Below, piece by piece: positions 38,095 to 48,640 of a stretch of 64,000 nt of DNA. Location of the stretch: positions 8,990,001 through 9,054,000 of the forward strand of contig NC_061461.1 of assembly GCF_022581195.2 (NCBI RefSeq), given 5' to 3'. The translations under genes were made by a program, and so were the position numbers. The notes under the pieces are model-generated. The model was given only the letters and a program-made list of their open reading frames with translations. It did not search any database and was not told the DNA's origin. Source of the DNA: Helicoverpa zea. Its lineage: Eukaryota > Arthropoda > Insecta > Lepidoptera > Noctuidae. Numbering within the stretch: position 1 is the stretch's first letter; every line of letters starts with the position of its first letter.

Positions 38095-39317
38095 CTAAGA
38101 GAATGTTTGCACCGTGGAAACTATGGTGTTCCGCACTCACTTTCTATAATGCCACTGGCTACTGCAATGCACACTTTATGGAAGACCTAACGATTTAATA
38201 ATAGACACAACGCGCAACGGTAATTTTATCAACAACGCTACCGCTCTGTCATTGGAAAAACAAGCGGATCAGATAATGACAGTCAAAAGATATCATCGTA
38301 TCATTTTAAATCCGTGAATCTATCTTAATCCTGATAGGTTTTAAAATAGCTACTACAAATGTAGTCTATGACTCATAATAAACGCATAAACCGATCAAAC
38401 CGGTGAAACTTCTCGAGCATTAGAACATTACAGTTTTACAACGATATCATGGCTGTAAACTCGATTATAACTAATCCGGTTTGAATGTACTCGGCTCAGT
38501 TACACCATCAGAATTAACATACAAGGAACTGCAGTTTAACAGGCAATTAATTAGCGCAATGGACCGTTGGGTGGAGTGACCCGAAGGAGTGGCGCGCTCA
38601 TTAACCGACGACGTCGGACTAACGATTTATAGTGCTATTAAAATTCAAATTAGCGAAAGTTAATTCATTGATATATTGTGTCACTGCTCCTTGCCATTAT
38701 AAAACTCGAAAATAGATCAAAGATAAGTTCGTGTGGGCAGCAATGTTGATATTTTTAATTCGTTACCGAAATTAAATTAATTAAAACCGGGAACTTTTGT
38801 GTTATCAGTGAGGTTATCGGAGCGGGAATTCTGTTTCGACACCGTTTTATATTGTATTTAATTTCGTTCTAACAATAGTTATTCAATTGTAATTTTATAC
38901 CAAGAAATTGTTCGCAAACTAAGCACATTTTTTTGCTGTTGCTATCAAAGAAGCAGGAAATATGTTTTATAATAAACGATAAGAATTTATTAAACGTACC
39001 GAAATAGATGTTTAGTCGGTCACACGAAAAATTAACGTTATGCTAACAATCACTTCCTCTTCTTAATCTTTATCGAGTAGTAGGCAAATAGCTTTATCAG
39101 CGCGATAAAACGTTACACATTTTTTCAATTTTCCTCGTGTTATCTATTTAAAGAATGTCGGAGAGGAGAAATCTAGTCGACTTCAAAGTAAAGATAGTCT
39201 ATTGTTCTCTTATCATAAGAAAACGAGGTCATGAATTTTCCTCATCGCCTTGACACTAATCAAGCATTGTTTATTTTATTTAAATCTTCTTAACATGTTA
39301 TTTGTGTATTGTTTCAG
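38095..39317. other. Intron-like non-coding DNA
   Basis: No gene is supported. A small GC-rich palindrome CCGACG-A-CGTCGG lies at 38613-38625. The segment ends in the acceptor-like tract before the candidate microexon at 39318. Confidence 0.45.
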
Positions 39318-39350
39318 GTACAGTGGGATTTCCTTTATCAACATGTGGAG
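39318..39350 (+). CDS. Candidate 33-nt microexon of the same host gene
   Basis: A 33-nt segment sits between tgtgtattgtttcag and gtaacacg. A possible branch site, cttaac, lies about 27 nt upstream. If joined to the exon at 16554-16668, which ends in phase 1, it adds 11 residues and keeps phase 1: after T and the shared Gly come TVGFPLSTCG, with no stop. Length divisible by three and matched phases fit an alternative microexon. The call rests only on splice-site shape and frame; short matches like this also arise by chance. The intervening intron would be about 22.6 kb. No further exon is visible downstream. Confidence 0.3.
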
Positions 39351-41970
39351 GTAACACGTGTTATTTTCCAGATTCTATTAAATTCCAAACAGTAGATATT
39401 ATTATTGTTATCTAAAGTAGGTAAACTGTCAACATTATTAATTATCTTAATAGCTTTGACCTTATGTATTTCACAATAAATATTTTTCGAAGCATATGTA
39501 AACGATGATACGCGTTTAGGAAACTACACTCCATCTTGTTATGAGAAAAGACCGTTTTTACTATATCTACTCTTTTTTTATCAACGTTATTTTTATTTGA
39601 ACATCGGGTGTTTAGAAACTGACGTTTGAGGTGTAAATAAGATATACAAGTGTGACTATCAGCCGACACGTTTTAAATTAAACTAATGCTATTAATACTT
39701 TTATTAGCATATTTGTGTTAATTTATATTCGTATCTAATAATCTGTGTTTGCGAGGTCATCACGCCGCGTGGAGAATTAATTTCCCATGAGGCTCGTTCG
39801 TTTTACGTAAAGTGATATTTGTTGACCTGATTACGGTTTGGTCTGTTATCCATGCTAAACGGTCGTGACTTTTCGAATCGTTAGTGATACCACGCTAATT
39901 TGTTTCCAATCTATCGGAATCATCGATTCCGAATTTCGTTAAACTTTTAAAGCGATTCCTTTTTAGGATTTTTGTTATATATTTAAATTAATGTATTAGT
40001 CACCCAGCTACCATGCCGCTGGTCTCAGAATTTATTTATGTAGGAATTTTCCTGGTTATTTAAGTAGCCAGAATAGTGGAATACCTTTCAATCAACGAGA
40101 CCGATTCTTTTAAATGTTTGATGTTTCGGCGAAATACCTCAACGCGCTGATAAACGTTACAACAATTCTCAGAAAACCGCCGACACTACAGAAAATTTAC
40201 ATTACACACTAAATTATAAGCAACGAAATGTCACTACGATGCGAAATTGGATAGATTCATGACTTTGTTATAAACCTGTGTGGATCAAAAATAAACATTT
40301 GACGTCAATGGCGCTGACGCATTTGTGACCGCGGAAAATCAATAGGCATTTGTCCCCTTTGTTACTCGGAATTGATTGAATGAAATGGGGCAATGCAAAC
40401 GGAACTTTTGCGCCGTTCAGCGATGTTACAGCAATTTGTCTTCCTTTAATCCCCCGGGCATTTTATTGTGCTAATATTTTAGGCGCTGTGACCTCGTTTG
40501 TTTTAGTTTTTGTTTTGAAAACATTGGTATTTGGAACAAGATTTTATTCGCGGATTTTGATGAAGTAATGCTTTAGTAGATTGCATGTTAACGTCAGTCG
40601 TGTAATGCTGAATTCATCATCTAAAATGAGATCTTTTGTAATGTTTTATGTATCTGTACTACTGCTAATAAATAAATAAATTTGCAACTACTAAATACTG
40701 AAATGAAGGCAACTGTAGTCACAATATTATTAATAAACATTTAATATAAATAATACATTTAAATTATTCCACGGCTTTATTCTCGTGCCACTACATTTGC
40801 TTGTTATGTCCACTGTGAGTTATGCTGTCTGCATAACTATTAATTTTATTTAACACAAGTACTACCTCACTTTGAATGTAGCCTGCGTACAAGAAATAAT
40901 AATTCTCAATTCATTCTTCATGTTCGTATGAGTCAGGGCAAGCGTTTGATCAAAACAGAGCATAATGCACTCAACTGTCATGAATTTAACGCTATAAATC
41001 ACCCTGTGTCAGGTTTCGTTTAGTGTAACCACATTTCCAGACGTACTTCTAACCATTATAATATTCATAAGTGTATATGCACGTGTATTGTCGGGCTTCA
41101 TGCCAAAACATTTGCCAGACATCTTCAAAATGTTTCCATTGTAAATCACGACGGAATAAAAAACAGAAATTACATTATAAAATGTATATCATTTCCGTGG
41201 ATTTTGAATGATGTCATTGACACACCTAGCCAACAAGTCGCGATAAATTATATGATATTGATAGCGTATTTTGACTTGATAGCATTTATCTTGATCTAGA
41301 GCTGCTTATTAAATTCGTATCTATCATATTTTGTGCTTTAACAAAAGGTATGTATGAGCTAATCAGGCTTGTTCTATCATTCGACAAAAAATACAACTCA
41401 CCACAAGATAGAAACATAAGAGATATCATGCACATTGTAATCTATCCAACTAACGGTATTGAGGCTACAATACGAGCTGTAATAATTCCCAGAACCGTCT
41501 ACTTAACACTTGTGTTTTATTTCTCCGCGGAAACGTAATGTGTTAAACAAAAGGTGAGGCACGGTAATCTTAAAGCCGTGTGATGGAGCTAATGCATTCT
41601 GTTTGGAAATCATAACAATACACAATAGAGGCTTCCAGTCACCTTTCGAATTTAAAAGGGGATGTTTCATTATTATGCCGGTGAATATTGATATCTCCCG
41701 TACTATTCCAACTGCAACAGGAAAATAAACATATGGCGTAGCTTGTTTGTCTTGTATTCAATAAACATTAATTAGGTAAATACTCACTGATTTTCCCTCC
41801 TCGTTCAGATTATCCTCACATTGCTCATTTATTTTTTGCTGACCTTAAATTTTAATTTATGTCATAGCTTATCGTATAAGGATATCAACCATACTAAAGA
41901 TCGCACCCTACCACGCATTTTAATGGAAAATCATGTGATTTAGTATTTAATTAGTTGTTAATGGGAACAA
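39351..41970. other. Non-coding DNA
   Basis: No gene is supported. The palindrome TTGACGTCAA, containing a CRE octamer, lies at 40299-40308. Short open frames at 40.4-40.6 and 41.35-41.54 kb show no domain. Confidence 0.5.
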
Positions 41971-42190
41971 ATATAATGACCACCATAAAATGCTTTGATA
42001 CCCTTAGTTTTGTAACCAGAAATATCTACTGAACACCAGAAAAATAAAGTCTAAAAATGTAATAGTACCAGCTATTTTAGTCACGACTTCACTTTAAATT
42101 GTATTCGACCACCAAATTTAGTAAATGATCACCAACTCTTGACGAACAAATTAATGTATTATTTTTGCCTAAATAAGTCACTGTGATTGC
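41971..42190 (-). mobile_element. Retroelement tail, inverted relative of the 42.2-43.7 kb element
   Basis: On the minus strand the segment contains ttggtgatcatttactaaat and gtgacttatttaggcaaaa, close to the repeated ttttggtgatcatttacta and cttaaataggatag blocks of the + strand element beginning near 42236. It also has mirrored aaatttggtggtc and ttttatggtggtc strings. It appears to be the non-coding tail of the same or a related family in opposite orientation. Boundaries are approximate. Confidence 0.45.
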
Positions 42191-42235
42191 CATAAAATGT
42201 AGGCTTATTATTATTATGATGCCATATTAAGTTAT

Positions 42236-42319
42236 GTGTCCGGCTTGAAATGCATGCGTGAGTGTCAGTATGACGAGTGACAGGGGAAAATGGAAGAAAA
42301 TGACATATTGCACCGACCC
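42236..42319 (+). mobile_element. 3' end of a retroelement ORF, interrupted by an R1-type insertion
   Basis: A + strand frame reads MTSDRGKWKKMTYCTDPK and then stops at TAA. The CTDPK codons are completed identically on both sides of the inserted element because the target site is duplicated. The pattern DRGKWKKMT..ADPK near a stop is, as I recall it, the usual C-terminus of a lepidopteran endonuclease/reverse transcriptase. The element is 5' truncated, with only about 20 codons left, and its non-coding tail resumes at 43105. The left edge near 42236 is approximate. Confidence 0.55.
42305..42319. repeat. Target-site duplication, left copy
   Basis: atattgcaccgaccc at 42305-42319 is repeated exactly at 43105-43119, flanking the R1-type element. 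A 15-bp direct repeat is the expected mark of target-primed reverse transcription. Confidence 0.9.
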
Positions 42320-43104
42320 TTTTTTTTTTTTTTTTTTTTAGCGACGTAAAATCATCAAATGACCCCTCCCGCTGTGGGTTAGCAGCGGTGAGGGAGTGTC
42401 AGACTCTTACTGACTAAAATCGTCGTGTTCCGTCATAGACCTTTTATGTACCAGGGCCGCGGTATCTCTTTCGAACAACCCGCAGCCCCGGCAGGCCTTG
42501 GCCCTGCTGGGCCCCGCTGGGGTTGCTGACATCTCTTTGAGGAGCGCGTGGAACAACGCGCGCCGTCGACACGGGTCTGTCGTCTAGAAAGACAGAGGGA
42601 CGATGAGCCACCCGAACTCACCGCCCACAGACCCACGCCTACGGTGGCCGGGAGTCATCTCGCGACACCCGGCGCCCATGGTGTCTCCCTGGTCCAGCGC
42701 GGCGGCCGGGATGAGAGGTGCGAACTCTCTGGCGTTCCGCCTCCTCCTTCTCGAGCATGACCGCTTCGCAGAAGGAGGCGACGGCATCCCATTCCCTCTC
42801 GCCCCGGACCATGGCCTGAACCAGGGCCGGACGCGAGAGGTCGCCGCCGCCCAAAGCCTCGACGAGGACCCGGCGGTGCCCTTCCCATGCGGGGCACACC
42901 TGGACTGTGTGGTCCACCGTGTCCTCGGGGCTGTCCGCACAATGGTGACACCCGGGCGCCTCCTCACGACCGATGCGGTGCAGGTACCTCCCGAAACAAC
43001 CGTGTCCGGTGAGGACCTGCGTCATGCGGTACGTGAGGGCGCCGTGACTCCTCCCGAGCCACTCCTCAAAGAGGGGACTTACCGCCACGATGGTGGCGTG
43101 CCCT
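42320..43104 (-). mobile_element. 5'-truncated R1-type non-LTR retrotransposon
   Basis: The element lies on the minus strand. Its 3' poly(A) appears as 20 T at 42320-42339. Next comes a 3' untranslated region (cctcccgctgtgggttagca, and gaacaacccgcagcc near 42473-42487), then the C-terminal end of ORF2. The reading frame 42639-43088, open upstream to the truncation, encodes TYRMTQVLTGHGCFGRYLHR and then a CCHC-type knuckle, CHHC...DHTVQVCPAW, as in R1/Jockey-type ORF2 proteins after the reverse transcriptase. The reverse transcriptase, endonuclease and ORF1 are missing, so it cannot move by itself. An exact 15-bp target-site duplication shows a clean, fairly recent insertion. The long open frames on the other strand and in other frames here are shadows of its GC-rich sequence. 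Confidence 0.9.
42639..43088 (-). pseudogene. R1-type ORF2 C-terminal fragment (zinc knuckle)
   Basis: The 149-codon frame is the remaining coding part of the truncated element. GTG at 43088 is not a true start: the frame continues to the 5' break at 43104 (HATIVAVSPLFEEW). Recognisable parts are the LTYR-QVLTGHGCF block and the CCHC motif with spacing C-x2-C ... H-x5-C. The end is Arg- and Pro-rich. It encodes no catalytic domain. Confidence 0.8.
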
Positions 43105-43690
43105 ATATTGCACCGACCCCAAGTAAAATTGGGAACAGGGCAGGAGAAAGAAGAAGAAGAATGTGTTTCTCAATACACTCCCTCGAAAACACACTCTTAT
43201 CGCACTGTTTAGTTAGAGGCATGCAATAGACAATTTTCCACCCTAGTGCAGGAAAAGGGTCCCCATAATCTTATTACATTAATTGTATCAGGCCGAACTT
43301 ATTTTTTTGGAGTCAGTTTACTTAAACAGGATAGCAAGATGTAAAAACTTTGATTATCATTTTATATTAAAACGCTGGTATAATTTTGATGATCATTTAC
43401 TACTTTTGGGATAACAATGATTTATTTGGACTCATTTTGCTTAAATAGGATAGCAGAATTTAAAAACTTTGGTTATAATCTTACATTAAAATGGTGGTTT
43501 AATTTTGGTGATCATTTATTATTTTTGGCTTACGCATGATTTATTTTGGAGTAATTTCACTTAAATAGGATAGAAAAGTGTTAAAACTTTGGTTATAGTT
43601 TTACATTAAAATGCGAGTTTCATTTTGGTGATCATTTACTATTTTTGTCTGCTATTTGTTACTATATCTGGTGATCAGTTAAACATAAGC
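43105..43690 (+). mobile_element. Non-coding tail of the host retroelement
   Basis: Begins with the right copy of the target-site duplication and aagtaaaattgggaacaggg, which continues the element broken at 42319. The tail has an A/G-rich ggagaaagaagaagaaga run, then three tandem repeats of about 120 bp (43305-43660). The right boundary near 43690 is where the repeat similarity fades. No coding capacity. Confidence 0.55.
43305..43660 (+). repeat. Three tandem units of about 120 bp
   Basis: The block cttaaa(c/t)aggatag recurs at 43321, 43440 and 43560. In each unit aaaactttg(a/g)ttat, ttaaaa and ttttg(a/g)tgatcattta follow in order, so the period is 119-120 bp. The units have diverged by point changes. 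Confidence 0.8.
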
Positions 43691-46277
43691 CGTTGTTAAT
43701 ACTTAAGTGTGTATAGGTATAGTTAGATAGGGACGTATGAGTTCTCATGTTTTTACATACTTGCGTATCTCTCAAGTATGACTGATAACATAAATCCTCA
43801 TTATTAAATGTTGTTGGAAACGGCGTGTTATCATTTTAAACAAACTAGCGTATGATTGTGAAGTAGGTCACAACTAAAATTTATTTTCATTACGCTTTTA
43901 TCAAAGCAACAAATCATTTTTGTCTCTTAATAAAATTGTTTGTCTGGCTTGGCAGGACATGACACATTAAATAAATTCCTTGTAACATATAAATAGCTAT
44001 GAAGTATGCATTTTAAATTACATGTTGTCTTGCCATGTGTCATCATGTTGTTATATGTTATGATGATACAGCCACAGTTTTGCAAAACAAGTAGGTACTT
44101 ATCATTGAACCAGAAATGATAGCCATGTTAGTTTCAGCTAATTTCCCTTGTTAATGAACATTCTAATAATACTGTAGATTACAAATGAACTGAAATAATG
44201 GATAGGTTAAAAATAAACGATTCCATTTGCATATTTAATCAATGGTATGGTCGACAATAAATGTGACAAGAATGGAATAGAATGTGGGAATGCGCCCACG
44301 TGCCTCGTTTGCGTTTTTGTTCCGACATTTACACTTGATCAACTGTGCTTGACGGGTTTACTGTTCTCTTTCGTGACTAACATCTACAATTCTGTGAGAA
44401 TTACATTTCACACTTTTAAGTAACTGTGAAAAATAATTGCTTCCACATCTTCAGTTTCACTAAACTATCCGTTTTTAGACAGCAATGAAATGAAACTTAA
44501 CTGCAATGTTTCCTTTCATGCTTTTAATTAAAACAGTTTTCAATTAGAATTCTTTTTATTAAGCAGACAGTTTCGTATCATCATGCATCAGGCGAAATAT
44601 GCAAAGGAACTCCATAATCTGGTAATCAATATGCGCATACAGTGGAACGGACATCTCGGCTCACGTCTCGATCTTGGTCAAGGCGAGGCTGACGACCGTG
44701 GCGGCACGCCAAACGTGCCCACCGTAATGGATGCCATTTATCATATTTTTTTATTGGAAACAATGAACAGAGGACAATATTTATGACTGCCGACGTTCGC
44801 ATCGTTCTCTCAAATAATCTTCAATGAGTATAATTTGGCTTTGAGCGCTGGGAATATTTCAGTAATTTGTTTGGCGTATAAATGGAGATGAAATACATAA
44901 AGAGGCGATGTAAGAGGTCGTGACCCTCGCGAATGAGGAAACGTCGAGAGGTGGAGACAATTTTATTACATCCACAAAGATCGAGGCCATGAACGAGGCA
45001 ATTATTTATGCGACTTGTTATTTCCATGCAGCTAACTGAAACATGAATACAACGGTCATTATCCTAGAGGTTTTATTGAACTGTCACGTTGTATTGTTCC
45101 TAAATGAATATAACTCGTATAGTAAAGCTAGTAGAAGCCGTGGTATGTGCAGACGTAGTTATTGTTTTTGCAAATATTCACATTTCCTGACGATATGCAA
45201 TGTCACAATCCAATGCTGGAAACGATAAAACTGTGTGTTAAGTAAGCGAATTAATGCGGTATCGCGAATTGGTTGGCTCCGCTCCAACGCAAGAATATGG
45301 TCGCAACCTCAAGGGCATTTAGACTTACGAATTACGTTTATTTTACCATCGAACTCACTTAGTATGAATAATAAAAAATGTTTCATTACCTACAACAGAA
45401 ATGATTATTAAAAGATTGTTATTATCTTCGATATATTTACGATAATGTGTTTTTTGTAAATCAGCTGATTGGTTTCCTCTTGTATTCTTTTTGTTGATAC
45501 AATATTATTATACAATGTTTATTCTTTATCTTAATATCAATTGGTATTTCGGGTTTTACCTGAAGTGTTAATAGATTGAACGGTATTTCCATCACGTGTG
45601 CTGTAGCAATCTTTATTTAATTTCTTATTTGATTGTACGTTTATAGATTGTTTGTTTGTTTGAGAATTAACTTCATAAGATTCTTGTCAGTCGTTATCCA
45701 TGAAATGGAAGTCATAAATTATACTTCCCTATTCGTAGCATCGTAAGAAGGAAAACAAACCGTAAATCCGGTGACTCAGACTCTTTTAAATGCGCAGAAT
45801 AGCATCCATTATCGCCTTTCTTACACAAACCTCTCCACAATCATGTCATGTACATTAATAGTGCATTGTTTAACGTGTTTCTAATTACTTTCTCTACTTA
45901 TCTTGAATACACACTTCAACATTAATTAATCACTTTACGTTCCATAGTTTACATTGTTCTATAAACAACGTTTACTGCTTATCATTCTTGTCGGGGCATT
46001 TAAAATTTTATTTCAATTACTACATTTTTATTTATAGCCGGTACATGAACTCTATGGTTGTAAATAGCTATCTGAAGTGGAATTGGAAATGCGCCAACGT
46101 CGATGTACAAGTAATCGTATTCCAAGTGGTCGTATCAACTAAATGTTGATTGATGGTTTCCCTTCTCTGTAAACGACCGCATCGACCTTTGCTGGAGCAG
46201 TTAACTTGAATATAAATGTGAAATCATTTTCACGGAATCAAGTGCCTTAAGCTATCGTAACTGTTGGGATTACTCAT
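43691..46277. other. Non-coding DNA
   Basis: No gene is supported. A short plus-strand frame at 44583-44786 overlaps a slightly GC-rich patch (44655-44735) but shows no domain. The rest is AT-rich. Confidence 0.45.
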
Positions 46278-47648
46278 ATGATACAAACATGGATGGCACA
46301 TATAAAGGCCGTAGTAGACGTAATGGTTGTAAAAGGACAATGCCAGGGTGTGGGCTCAAAGTTTGCCCAGCAGTGGGAGTAGTTTCAGCTGGTTCCATAG
46401 TGCACTCTGAACACAAAATCCAAATATTTTTGAAATCGGTCCCAGAGGTCCCGAGAAAAACCGGTTCAAATGTTCTCCATAGATAGTCACTTAACAAAGC
46501 CTGAGCCATTTGCCCAGTAGTGGGAATGGTTAGAATAGGTTCTTTACTTCACTGTTATCACGAAATCCAAATATTTTGGAAATCGGTCCCAGAGGTCCCG
46601 AGAAAAACCGGTTCAAATGTTAAACTTGATCAGTCACTTTATAAAGTCCAAGCCATTTGCCCAGTAGTGGGAATGGTTAGAATAGGTTCTTTACTTCACT
46701 CTTAAGACGGAATCCAAATATTTTTGAAATCGGTCCCAGAGGTCCCGAGAAAAACCGGTTCAAATGTTAAACTTGAACAGTCACTTTATAAAGCCCAAGC
46801 CATTTGCCCAGTAGTGGGAATGGTTAGAATAGGTTCTTTACTTCACTGTTATCACGAAATCCAAATATTTTGGAAATCGGTCCCAGAGGTCCCGAGAAAA
46901 ACCGGTTCAAATGTTAAACTTGAACAGTCACTTTATAAAGCCCAAGCCATTTGCCCAGTAGTGGGAATGGTTAGAATAGGTTCCATAGAGCACTCTGAAC
47001 ACGAAATCCAAATATTTTTGAAATCGGTCCCAGAGGTCCCGAGAAAAACCGGTTCAAATGTTCTCCATAGATAGTCACTTAACAAAGCCTGAGCCATTTG
47101 CCCAGTAGTGAAAGTGGTCGAAATAGGTTCTTTGCTGCACTGTTAACACGAAATCCAAATATTTTGGAAATCGGTCCCAGAGGTCCCGAGAAAAACCGGT
47201 TCAAATGTTAAACTTGAACAGTCACTTTATAAAGCCCAAGCCATTTGCCCAGTAATGGGAATGGTTAGAATAGGTTCTTTACTTCACTGTTGTCACGAAA
47301 TCCAAATATTTTGGAAATCGGTCCCAGAGGTCCCGAGAAAAACCGGTTCAAATGTTAAACTTGAACAGTTACTTTATAAAGCCCAAGCCATTTGCCCAGT
47401 AGTGGGAATGGTTAGAATAGGTTCTTTACTTCACTCTTAAGACGGAATCCAAATATTTTTGAAATCGGTCCCAGAGGTCCCGAGAAAACCCGGTTCTAAT
47501 GTCCAACTTGAACAGTCAGTTTATGAAGCCCAAGCCATTTGCCCAGTAGTGGGAATGATTAAAATAGGTTTTTTACTTCACTCTTAAGACGGAATCCAAA
47601 TATTTTTGAAATCGGTCCCAGAGGTCCCGAGAAAAACCAGTTCTAATG
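46278..47648 (+). repeat. 147-bp tandem array, nearly nine units
   Basis: The word gcccag(t/c)a starts at 46366, 46513, 46660, 46807, 46954, 47101, 47248, 47395 and 47542, an exact 147-bp spacing throughout with no indels. Each unit carries a near-invariant core, gaaatcggtcccagaggtcc followed by cgagaaaaaccggttc, and a more variable remainder. A leader at about 46284-46365 (gtaaaaggacaatgccaggg) precedes unit 1, and similarity stops about 105 bases into unit 9. Because 147 is divisible by three, open frames pass through several units on the + strand; these are a by-product. A single diverged inverted copy lies at 48489-48640. The array seems to have grown from the tail of a dispersed repeat. 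Confidence 0.95.
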
Positions 47649-47946
47649 TTAGCCAGCCATTGTTAGCAAGCCATTTTAAGCAGCCACAAACCTAACAACC
47701 TCTTTTCTTGAAATAACATTCAGATAGATAGTGGTTTCACTGTTAACAGGATAAAAAAAAAAAAACAGAAATAGACGTTTAAAGGTAATTGTTGTTTCTC
47801 TTGCTTTTCAGTCTCTATCTACCACAATCAGTCCTAAGTTCGAGTAGCGTCATGCAATTAATATCCTTAATGGCAATGGAAAAATCTTATCAAGACGAAT
47901 AAAATAAGCTCAAACACGAGGTAGTAAATAGATACCGTTGAGGAGT
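47649..47946. other. Spacer between the array and the R1-type fragment
   Basis: Non-coding. It contains an A-rich run at about 47754-47765 and short repeats of agccatt-type words directly after the array. Confidence 0.4.
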
Positions 47947-48096
47947 TAGCGATATAAAATCATCAAATGACCCCTCCCGCTGTGGGTTAGCAGCGGTGAG
48001 GGAGTGTCAGACTCTTACTGACTAAAATCGTCGTGTTCCGTCATAGGCCTTTTATGTACCAGGGCCGCGGTATCTCTTTCGAACAACCCGCAGCCC
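47947..48096 (-). mobile_element. 3' untranslated fragment of an R1-type element
   Basis: This segment is nearly identical to the 3' end of the element at 42320-43104, from tagcga(t/c) through cctcccgctgtgggttagca to gaacaacccgcagccc. It has the same orientation, but no poly(A) run and only about 150 bases. It carries no coding sequence. It is a severely 5'-truncated copy or a fragment carried with neighbouring DNA. Confidence 0.85.
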
Positions 48097-48488
48097 AGGT
48101 CAGGTCTTAACCTCCACAGTTTTGTGGTGTCGGAGACATATACCCGATTGACAAGTTTTTATTCGATATGTGCTTACAATTTCCGAGAGTTCCATAATGT
48201 TTTAAGGTTTCTATCACCAGACCCTGGACCCTGGAACTATTTGGAAAGTAAATCCTTTTAAACAATAAAATGATTGTTTAAATCGGTTGGTAAACGACGG
48301 AGTTATGCACGTACTTACGTAAAAAGAATACAAACGAACTGAGAAACTCCTCCATTTTTTGAAGTCGGTAAAATAAAATCTCGTTCAATACCTCGTATTT
48401 GTCGATTAATATTAAATGCATTTCAATTAAGGTAATAAAAGTGGAATAGTTAAGAGTTCGTAAGCATATTTTTCGTAGTATTGAATAA

Positions 48489-48640
48489 GAGTCAAACCAG
48501 TTTTTCTCAGCACTCCTGGGATAGATTTCGAAATATTTCGGTCTGGGACCTATTATAAGCCTATGGAACATAATACACTATGCAGTTACTGTGGGCAACT
48601 CTTGAGCCCAACTTCCATACAAAGAATAGCATTGTCCTTT
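48489..48640 (-). repeat. Diverged single copy of the array repeat, inverted
   Basis: Read on the minus strand, aaaggacaatgctattc, gggctcaagagttgccca, aggtcccagaccgaaatatt and gagaaaaactggttt align in order with the leader and unit of the 46.3-47.6 kb array (aaaggacaatgcc, gggctcaaagtttgccca, ccaaatatttttgaaatcgg, gagaaaaaccggttc). By eye roughly three quarters of bases match in the core. It shows that the unit belongs to a dispersed family. Open frames across it are not genes. Confidence 0.65.

Noticed and set aside
42603..43229. 208-codon plus-strand frame and several overlapping frames in the GC-rich block
   Set aside because: They overlap the antisense R1-type ORF2 fragment, cross the right target-site duplication, and have no domain. 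They are shadows.
46270..47440. Protein genes within the 147-bp array (up to 116 codons)
   Set aside because: Frames are open because the period is a multiple of three. The starts are arbitrary and the peptide simply repeats.
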